Part shown: one piece after another, positions 1 through 6,869 of the stretch | Layout: each line of letters begins with the position of its first letter | Position numbering within the stretch: position 1 is the first letter of the stretch | Source of the DNA: an uncultured Prevotellaceae bacterium | Lineage (GTDB): Bacteria > Bacteroidota > Bacteroidia > Bacteroidales > Muribaculaceae | Reading direction: 5' to 3' | Length of the DNA: 64,000 bases | Assembly (NCBI GenBank): GCA_937916085.1 | Contig: CALGGO010000014.1 | Span: 40,911 to 104,910 of the forward strand | The notes under the pieces: generated by a model | The model's database searches: none | Told to the model about the DNA's origin: nothing | What the model saw: the letters and a program-made list of their open reading frames with translations, nothing else | Translations under genes and position numbers: made by a program

Positions 1-1
1 C

Positions 2-1375
2 GACGGATGCGAGATGCTAAAGGTGAACAACCTCACCTCTACTGCCACAATCAAGGCTATCGCCGAGCGTAGTGATGCATGCGTAACTTTGCTTTACACA
101 AAGTATGTGACGTTGAAGTTCGCGCCTTACGCTATTGAGCGCTTCGTGAAAGTTCTTGCCGACACACAGAGCGGCATGGTTTATGCCGACCACTATAACG
201 TGACTGACAAGGGCGCAGTTAAGGCTCCAGTAATCGACTATCAGATTGGCTCGCTGCGCGACGACTTCGACTTTGGTTCAGTGCTCGTGTTCTGCGCCGA
301 CTGCTTCAAGAAAGCTGCCGCTGCCATGAAGGCGACCTACGAGTTTGCCGGCCTCTATGACCTGCGCCTCAAACTCTCGCAATACAACCTTCTAACCCAC
401 ATCAACGAATATCTCTACAGCGACGTGGAGCTTGACACCCGCAAGAGCGGCGAGAAGATTTTCGACTACGTTGACCCACGCAACCGCGGCCGCCAAATCG
501 AGATGGAAGCAGCATGCACCGAGCATCTCAAAGAAATTGACGGCTATCTGCCACCAGTTAAGGTGATTGACGGCAAGGAAGTGCCCAACTTCAAGCACAT
601 CGAGTTTGACCACGACAAGTTTGAGGTGGAGGCCACAGTGATGATTCCTGTGCGCAACCGCATCCGCACCATCCGCGACGCCATCGACAGCGTCCTTTGT
701 CAAAAGACAAACTTCAAGTTCAACCTCATGGTGGTTGACAATTTCTCGACCGACGGCACACGCGAGGCTATTGCCGAATATAACGACCCACGCCTCATCC
801 ACATCATCGCCGACTATTACGACATGGGCATCGGCGGCTACTGGAACCTCGCAGCTCACCACTCTAAGGCTGGCAAGTTCATCGTTCAGCTCGACAGCGA
901 CGACATGTACAAAGACGAGAACACGCTGCAAACTATGGTAAACGCCTTCTACGAGCAGAACGTGGCAATGGTGGTAGGCACCTACCTGATGACCGACATC
1001 CACTGCAACCCCATTCCTCCTGGCGTAATCGACCACAAGGAGTGGACTCCCGAGAACGGCCGCAACAACGCTCTGCGCATCAACGGTCTCGGCGCGCCAC
1101 GCGCTTTCTACACTCCAGTGCTCCGCGAGGTGATGCTTCCTAACGTGAGCTACGGCGAGGACTACGCTCTGGGGCTTAACATCTCGCGAACCTACCAGAT
1201 TGGTCGAGTCTATGAGCCAGTGTACCTGTGCCGCCGTTGGGACGACAACAGCGACGCCAACGTCGATGTGGTTAAGATGAACAACAATAACCTCTACAAA
1301 GACCGCATGCGCACTTGGGAACTCATGGCACGCATCGCGATGAACAAGAAGAGCTGCTGCTGTTGTTGCAAATAA
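2..1375 (+). CDS. GT2 family glycosyltransferase, 5'-partial, with poly-Cys tail
   Basis: The frame is open to the left edge, so the true start probably lies outside the window; the first ATG inside is at 14. Counting from that ATG, a GT-A fold begins near residue 205 (VMIPVRN about 209-215) and carries a DxD-type motif DSDD near 294, which in GT2 enzymes binds the metal and the nucleotide-sugar. The first ~200 residues look like a second, degenerate GT-A-like region. No signal peptide or membrane segment is visible, so it is predicted cytosolic. The protein ends in KKSCCCCCK, an odd cysteine run. It heads the peptidoglycan recycling operon, with 10 bp to the DUF4922 gene. Donor and acceptor are unknown. 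Confidence 0.85.
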   Translation, partial: DGCEMLKVNNLTSTATIKAIAERSDACVTLLYTKYVTLKFAPYAIERFVKVLADTQSGMVYADHYNVTDKGAVKAPVIDYQIGSLRDDFDFGSVLVFCADCFKKAAAAMKATYEFAGLYDLRLKLSQYNLLTHINEYLYSDVELDTRKSGEKIFDYVDPRNRGRQIEMEAACTEHLKEIDGYLPPVKVIDGKEVPNFKHIEFDHDKFEVEATVMIPVRNRIRTIRDAIDSVLCQKTNFKFNLMVVDNFSTDGTREAIAEYNDPRLIHIIADYYDMGIGGYWNLAAHHSKAGKFIVQLDSDDMYKDENTLQTMVNAFYEQNVAMVVGTYLMTDIHCNPIPPGVIDHKEWTPENGRNNALRINGLGAPRAFYTPVLREVMLPNVSYGEDYALGLNISRTYQIGRVYEPVYLCRRWDDNSDANVDVVKMNNNNLYKDRMRTWELMARIAMNKKSCCCCCK

Positions 1376-1385
1376 ACACCTATTT

Positions 1386-2285
1386 ATGAGTCTAATCTTT
1401 GAAATAGAAGCACTCTACTCTCGCCAACTGAAAGTTTGGGGGCTGGCAAGGGAAAACTATGACGCACTATCTCACATGAACATCAAAAAGTTCAACTACA
1501 ATGGTCGTGAGATAGTAGTACAGTTTAACCCTTGCCGCTACAACTCGGCAGCCGCAAAAGTTGACTCATTGTCGCTTAGCAAGCGAGAGTGCTTTCTCTG
1601 CTCTGAGCACCAACCTATCGAACAAGAAACAATCTTGTGGCAAGACTCATATAAGATTCAAATTAACCCTTACCCAATCTTCAATAGGCACCTCACACTG
1701 AGTTCTATCAAGCATCAACCTCAGGCTATTGAGCCCTTCATTGACGACATGATGCAGATGGCGGCAAAACTGCCAGGTTATGTGCTTCTCTATAATGGAC
1801 CTCAATGTGGGGCTTCGGCTCCCGACCACCTGCATTTTCAAGCAGTTCCATTTGATGAATTGCCTCTATGCCGAGAAGCTATCCATGACGATTGTGACCT
1901 GAGCGTTTATTTCCCTTTCTTTTATATTATCAGGAAAAAAGCTACCGAAGCAAAACACTGGTTCCATGTCTTTGAAGAGGGCTTGCAAGAAATAAGCGAG
2001 GGAAACAGCGAACATCCACAAAATGTGCTATGCTGGAAAACCAAGAAAGAATGGCATATCATCATAATTCCACGCTCTAAGCATCGACCTGATTGCTATG
2101 GAGAAGGTGAAGACCAATTTCTATTGAGTCCAGCATCTGTTGAAATGACAGGAATATGGCCCATCGCAAGGGAGATTGACTTCAATCGCATTACACCCTC
2201 ATTGCTTCAATCTGTCAGTGAAGAAGTAACTATAAGCGAAGACGATAAAGAATATATATTAGACTATTTTATAAATAACGTATAA
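1386..2285 (+). CDS. DUF4922 protein, HIT/GalT-like nucleotidyltransferase or phosphorylase fold
   Basis: This 299-residue cytosolic protein matches the Bacteroidetes DUF4922 family. Visible motifs are a CxxC pair (C69, C72 in RECFLC), an NPYPIFNRHL segment near 94-103, and H148-x-H150-x-Q152 (DHLHFQ). This pattern is seen in the GalT / Ap4A-phosphorylase branch of the HIT superfamily, where the second His is the nucleotidylated residue. A later HIIIIPRSKHRP segment fits the C-terminal half of that fold. Function as a nucleotidyltransferase or NDP-sugar phosphorylase is inferred. It sits between a GT2 enzyme and a SpoIID protein, 4 bp before the latter, so a sugar-nucleotide substrate tied to cell-wall sugars is plausible. 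Confidence 0.85.
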   Translation: MSLIFEIEALYSRQLKVWGLARENYDALSHMNIKKFNYNGREIVVQFNPCRYNSAAAKVDSLSLSKRECFLCSEHQPIEQETILWQDSYKIQINPYPIFNRHLTLSSIKHQPQAIEPFIDDMMQMAAKLPGYVLLYNGPQCGASAPDHLHFQAVPFDELPLCREAIHDDCDLSVYFPFFYIIRKKATEAKHWFHVFEEGLQEISEGNSEHPQNVLCWKTKKEWHIIIIPRSKHRPDCYGEGEDQFLLSPASVEMTGIWPIAREIDFNRITPSLLQSVSEEVTISEDDKEYILDYFINNV

Positions 2286-2289
2286 TAAT

Positions 2290-3615
2290 ATGGCACAAGT
2301 TCCGCAAGTGAGAGTAGGCATCATGACTGAGCCTATGATAGAGTTTGAACTCAACGGCGACTATCTTGTCAATGGCGAGAAGGTGACCGGCAATCAACTG
2401 GCGCAATGCGTCGATGGCATGGTAGAATGGAACGGCAAGCGATACCACGACTTGCTTTTTGAGCCTATCAACGTTGATAGCGACTCGTTCACGCTCGAGA
2501 ATGTGACTATCGGGGTCAGCTTCCACTGGAAACGCAAGGAAAACCAGACTTTCCGTGGCGCACTGCACCTCATTGTCGAGAATGATGGCATTACCACCAT
2601 CAACATCCTCTCGGTGGAGGAATACCTGCTGAGCGTGATTTCAAGCGAGATGAGCGCCACAGCTTCGCTCGAACTGCTCAAGGCTCACGCTGTAATTTCC
2701 CGCAGCTGGCTGTTGGCACAAATTCACAAAGACAGCGTTGCCACAGCTGCCGAGCCTGGTCTGCATCAAGAATTTGCAGCAAGCAGCGACGATGAGGAGA
2801 TAAAATGGTGGGACCGTGACGACCACGTGAATTTCGACGTGTGCGCCGACGACCACTGCCAGCGATATCAGGGCATCACACGTGCCTCAACCGAGACCGT
2901 GAGGCAAGCCATCGAAGCTACCTGGGGACAGGTGCTGATGTATGGCGGCGAACTCTGCGACGCGCGATTCTCCAAGTCGTGCGGCGGCGTGTATGAGCAG
3001 TTTGAAAACTGCTGGCAAGATGATCACCACCCCTATCTGGTGGCTCGCCGTGACGATGACGACGAGATGAACTTCCCCGACCTTACACGTGAGGACAATG
3101 CCGCCGACTGGATACTCTCGTCACCGCATGCACACTGCAACACCACCGACAAGGAAATCCTCTCACAGGTGCTTAACGACTACGACCAAGAGACTACCGA
3201 CTTCTACCGCTGGCGGGTGGAATACACTCAAGAGGAGCTAAGCAAGCTCATCAAGGAGCGCACCGGCGACGATTACGGACGCATCATCGACCTTGAGCCA
3301 GTGGCACGCGGCACAAGCGGACGCCTTTATAAACTCCGCATCGTGGGCGAGAGGATGACCAAGACCATTGGCAAAGAGTTGTCTATACGCTACGCCCTCT
3401 CGCCGTCGTGTCTCTACAGCTCGGCGTTCATCGTGGAGAAGATTGAAGAAGGCAACGATGAGTTCCCCGAGAAATTTATCTTGCGAGGGGCTGGATGGGG
3501 ACACGGAGTAGGCCTTTGCCAAATAGGTGCCGCAGTAATGGGCGCAAAAGGCTACAACTACCAGCAAATCCTCCTCCACTACTTCATCGACGCACAAATA
3601 AAAACGATATACTAA
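2290..3615 (+). CDS. SpoIID/LytB domain protein without signal peptide
   Basis: The protein has 441 residues. SpoIID-type lytic transglycosylases cleave peptide-denuded glycan strands. The catalytic-glutamate region is visible as SSEM (E120), followed by LKAHAVISRSW. The family's C-terminal signature GWGHGVGLCQIGA is present near residues 400-412. Unlike SpoIID of sporeformers or exported LytB proteins, the N-terminus (MAQVPQVRVGIM) has no hydrophobic signal, and the upstream bases belong to DUF4922, so no longer start is possible. It may therefore act in the cytosol on imported fragments, which is inference. The next gene is the permease, 28 bp downstream. Confidence 0.9.
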   Translation: MAQVPQVRVGIMTEPMIEFELNGDYLVNGEKVTGNQLAQCVDGMVEWNGKRYHDLLFEPINVDSDSFTLENVTIGVSFHWKRKENQTFRGALHLIVENDGITTINILSVEEYLLSVISSEMSATASLELLKAHAVISRSWLLAQIHKDSVATAAEPGLHQEFAASSDDEEIKWWDRDDHVNFDVCADDHCQRYQGITRASTETVRQAIEATWGQVLMYGGELCDARFSKSCGGVYEQFENCWQDDHHPYLVARRDDDDEMNFPDLTREDNAADWILSSPHAHCNTTDKEILSQVLNDYDQETTDFYRWRVEYTQEELSKLIKERTGDDYGRIIDLEPVARGTSGRLYKLRIVGERMTKTIGKELSIRYALSPSCLYSSAFIVEKIEEGNDEFPEKFILRGAGWGHGVGLCQIGAAVMGAKGYNYQQILLHYFIDAQIKTIY

Positions 3616-3643
3616 TCACGCCACTAACTAAAACTATATAGCA

Positions 3644-4972
3644 ATGAACGCATTAACTAAATTCAAACAATCGCCCTGGGCTTGGGTTTCTACACTCTAT
3701 TTCATTGAAGGCATCCCATATTTCCTTGTAAATGAAATCTCAGTGATTCTTTTCAAGAAAATGGGTGTGCCTAATGGGCAAATGGCATTATTCACCAGCC
3801 TTATATATCTCCCCTGGGTAATAAAGCCTTTGTGGAGTCCGTTTGTTGACATCATCAAGAAAAAACGATGGTGGATTGTCATGATGCAAGCTCTCATGGC
3901 AGTGACTCTCATATTGCTCACTGTAACACTGCCGTCTCCTGGCGAGGAAATGATTAAAGCGGGAACTACACCAATGAGTATGTTTACCGTAACACTGATT
4001 TTCTTCGTTATCACAGCATTTGCCTCTGCAACTCACGACATCGCAGCCGACGGATTCTATATGTTGGCTTTGACTCAGAAAAACCAGTCGGCATTCGTGG
4101 GAGTACGCTCCACGTTCTATCGCCTTGCCAACATCTTCGGTAATGGCGTGCTGGTGTGGATTGCCGGTTATCTAGAGACCAAAACCTCAATCCCCGCCGC
4201 TTGGAAGATTACTATGGGAATTGCATCGGCTATCCTATGCTTATTCTACATCTACCATCTGTTCTTCATTCCTCGTCCCGACAGCGACAAGTCCTCGCTA
4301 GAAGGGGAGTTCAAAAACAACAGTTCGAAAGTAATGGCGGAGTTTGGACGAACTGTCGTGACATATTTTAAAAAGCCTGGCGTGTGGATTGCCATCATCT
4401 TCATGCTGCTTTATCGATTGCCCGAAGCGTTCCTGCTCAAGATGTGCAAGCCTTTCATGCTCGACCCAACCGACAAGGGAGGTCTGGCAATGACCACACA
4501 AGATGTGGGACTTGCCTATGGCACAATTGGTGTGGCAGCATTGCTGGCAGGTGGCATTCTTGGAGGTATCTTTTCATCAAAAGTGGGTTTGAAGAAAGCC
4601 ATCTGGCTCATGGCAGCATGTATGACATTGCCATGCTTAACCTTTGTCTATCTCTCGATGGCTCAACCCACCAACTTCTTTATCATCAGCACTTGTATCG
4701 TGATTGAGCAGTTTGGTTACGGATTCGGATTTACCGCCTATATGCTCTACATGATGTTCTTCTCTGAAGGCGAGTTCAAAACATCTCACTACGCCATCTG
4801 CACGGCATTCATGTCGCTCAGCATGATGATTCCTGGCATGTTTGCTGGCTTCTTGCAGGAATCGATGGGTTACTCGGCATTCTTCTGGATGGCATTTGCT
4901 TGCAGCATCGCCACAATCGCAGTAACCTTCCTCGCCGACCGCAAAATCGACCCCGACTACGGACTCAAGTAA
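3644..4972 (+). CDS. AmpG/MurT-like MFS permease for muropeptide sugars
   Basis: This polytopic MFS protein has 442 residues and about 12 hydrophobic segments. The start reads SPWAWVSTLYFIEGIPYFLV, as in AmpG-type muropeptide permeases. Its neighbours are MurK, MurQ and NamZ homologues, matching the MurNAc-uptake operon described in Tannerella forsythia (murT-murK-murQ), so inner-membrane import of MurNAc or small muropeptides is the likely role. The exact substrate cannot be read from sequence. It is separated from the next intact operon gene by the inserted, broken ORF6N gene. Confidence 0.88.
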   Translation: MNALTKFKQSPWAWVSTLYFIEGIPYFLVNEISVILFKKMGVPNGQMALFTSLIYLPWVIKPLWSPFVDIIKKKRWWIVMMQALMAVTLILLTVTLPSPGEEMIKAGTTPMSMFTVTLIFFVITAFASATHDIAADGFYMLALTQKNQSAFVGVRSTFYRLANIFGNGVLVWIAGYLETKTSIPAAWKITMGIASAILCLFYIYHLFFIPRPDSDKSSLEGEFKNNSSKVMAEFGRTVVTYFKKPGVWIAIIFMLLYRLPEAFLLKMCKPFMLDPTDKGGLAMTTQDVGLAYGTIGVAALLAGGILGGIFSSKVGLKKAIWLMAACMTLPCLTFVYLSMAQPTNFFIISTCIVIEQFGYGFGFTAYMLYMMFFSEGEFKTSHYAICTAFMSLSMMIPGMFAGFLQESMGYSAFFWMAFACSIATIAVTFLADRKIDPDYGLK

Positions 4973-5030
4973 TTATTTACTGTAGATTATTTCAATTACA
5001 AATTGAAAACTCTTAACTCAAAATTAAAAT

Positions 5031-5582
5031 ATGAGTGACATAATTAAATATGAGTCCGTTAGCGACAAAATAATCAAACTGCATGGTGAAGATGTAATCC
5101 TTGACTTTGCTGTCGCAGAACTTTATGGTGTTGAAACCAGAGAAATTAATCAAGCAGTAAAAAACAATCCTTTAAAATTTCCAAAAGGATATGTTTTAAG
5201 CATTGATAATAAAGAATTTGCAATTTTGCGGTCAAAATTTTTGATCGCAAACAACCCCAAAAGTCGCACTTTACCAAAAGCCTTCACCGAAAAAGGCCTA
5301 TACATGCTTGCCACTATTCTGAAAGGGGAAAAGGCAGTTCAAACCACTATCGCAATCATTGAAGCTTTTGCCAAACTCCGAGAATTGTCGCGCACAATCA
5401 ACGAGATGTCAAATAATCCTGATGAGTTCAAATAAAAATCCCTTATGCAAAAGAGCGGTGAAATTATCGAAGACTTGTTTGGCAAAGATATGGAAACCAG
5501 TGATACAGAGACAGAGATTGAATTGAATTTTGCAGTATTGAAACTGAAACACACGATTAAACGCAAAAACAAAAAACAATAA
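5031..5582 (+). pseudogene. ORF6N-domain gene interrupted by one in-frame stop
   Basis: From ATG 5031 the ORF6N DNA-binding domain (phage antirepressor-like) reads for 134 codons to TAA at 5433-5435. The same frame then continues without a shift (KSLMQKSGEI, then ETEIELNFAVLKLKHTIKRK) to TAA at 5580-5582, the usual C-terminal tail of this family. A single CAA-to-TAA change would explain it. The ORF6N domain itself is complete in the shorter product, which may still be made. The gene is AT-rich compared with its neighbours and sits inside a conserved cell-wall operon, which suggests horizontal insertion. Its remnant ends 4 bp before namZ. Confidence 0.75.
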
Positions 5583-5586
5583 CACA

Positions 5587-6840
5587 ATGAAACGACACAT
5601 TATATTAATAGCTCTGGCGCTGGTGGCGTTTATGGCCAGCGCAGTGGTGAAACCGGGCATCGAGGTGCTGCGCGATGGCGGCTTTAAGGAGCTGCAAGGC
5701 AAGCGCGTGGGACTGGTTACCAATCCCAGCGGTATCGACAACAACCTTAAATCAACCGTCGATATTCTCAACGAGGCACCTGGCGTGAAATTGGTGGCGC
5801 TGTTCGGTCCCGAGCATGGCGTGCGGGGCAATGCCCATGCCGGCGATGCCGTTGGCGACGCAATTGATCCCGCTACTGGTGTGAAGATGTACTCCCTCTT
5901 TGGCAAGACCCACGAGCCCACCGCCGAGATGCTGCGCGACATCGACGTGCTGATCTATGACATCCAGGACATTGGCTGCCGCAGCTACACGTTCTACGCC
6001 ACAATGGGAGTGTGCATGGAGGCGTGCGCCAAACATAATAAGGAGTTTATGGTCCTTGACCGTCCCAATCCACTTGGTGGCAACAAAGTGGAGGGCAACC
6101 TCGTGGAAGACGGATATTTCTCCTTTGTGAGCAAATATGCCATCCCTTACCTCTATGGCTTGACTCCCGGCGAACTAGCCCAATACCTCAACGAAGAAGG
6201 CATCATCGCCAAAGGCTCTAAAACCGGCAAGAAGTGCAAGCTCACCGTCATCCCCATGGAAGGTTGGACTCGCGACATGAAGTTCCGCGACACCGGCATG
6301 CCCTGGGTGTTGCCATCGCCACAGATTCCCGCACCCGAGAACGCGTTTTTCTATCCCGTGAGCGGCATCCTGGGCGAGCTCTACATCTTCAACACCGGCA
6401 TTGGCTACACCTTGCCGTTTGAGTGCTTCGCCGCCTCGTGGATTGACGCCGAGGCCCTTGCCAAGAACATGAACGCCCTCAACCTGCCGGGAATGCACTT
6501 CCGCCCCATCAACTACAAACCGTTCTTCGCCCTAAGCGTGGCGGTTGACAAGTCGTTGCAAGAGGTTCACGGAGTGCAGATTTACATCACCGACCTCGAC
6601 AAGGCCAATCTCGTGCTAACTCAGTTCTACTTCCTGCAAGTTATCCACGAGATGTACCCCGAGCAACAGCTCTTTGAGCAGAACCCCAAGCGCTACGCCA
6701 TGTTCGACAAGGTGTGCGGCACTAAGGAGATACGTGAGCGTTTCTGCCGTCGCTACAAAGTGGAAGACATCATCGACTACTTCAACAAAGACAACGAGAC
6801 GTTCAAAGCCAAGTCCTCAAAATATTACCTCTATCACTAA
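5587..6840 (+). CDS. namZ: Exo-beta-N-acetylmuramidase NamZ (DUF1343)
   Basis: NamZ releases terminal MurNAc from non-reducing ends of peptidoglycan fragments. The protein has 417 residues, close to B. subtilis NamZ/YbbC. An N-terminal signal peptide (MKRHIILIALALVAFMASA) directs it to the periplasm. Conserved DUF1343 segments are visible: FGPEHGVRG near 77, YDIQDIGCRSYTF near 125 and DRPNPLGG near 158. It lies in an operon with a MurT-like permease, MurK and MurQ, which supplies the downstream steps. A TCTAGA-type array starts directly after its stop codon. Confidence 0.93.
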   Translation: MKRHIILIALALVAFMASAVVKPGIEVLRDGGFKELQGKRVGLVTNPSGIDNNLKSTVDILNEAPGVKLVALFGPEHGVRGNAHAGDAVGDAIDPATGVKMYSLFGKTHEPTAEMLRDIDVLIYDIQDIGCRSYTFYATMGVCMEACAKHNKEFMVLDRPNPLGGNKVEGNLVEDGYFSFVSKYAIPYLYGLTPGELAQYLNEEGIIAKGSKTGKKCKLTVIPMEGWTRDMKFRDTGMPWVLPSPQIPAPENAFFYPVSGILGELYIFNTGIGYTLPFECFAASWIDAEALAKNMNALNLPGMHFRPINYKPFFALSVAVDKSLQEVHGVQIYITDLDKANLVLTQFYFLQVIHEMYPEQQLFEQNPKRYAMFDKVCGTKEIRERFCRRYKVEDIIDYFNKDNETFKAKSSKYYLYH

Positions 6841-6864
6841 TCTAGAATTTCTAGACATTCTAGT
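6841..6864. repeat. TCTAGA-type short tandem array after namZ stop
   Basis: Three degenerate copies of a TCTAGAnnt unit start on the base after the namZ TAA (6838-6840). The same family recurs at 18412, 24351, 36387 and 51626. Confidence 0.6.
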
Positions 6865-6869
6865 AAAAG

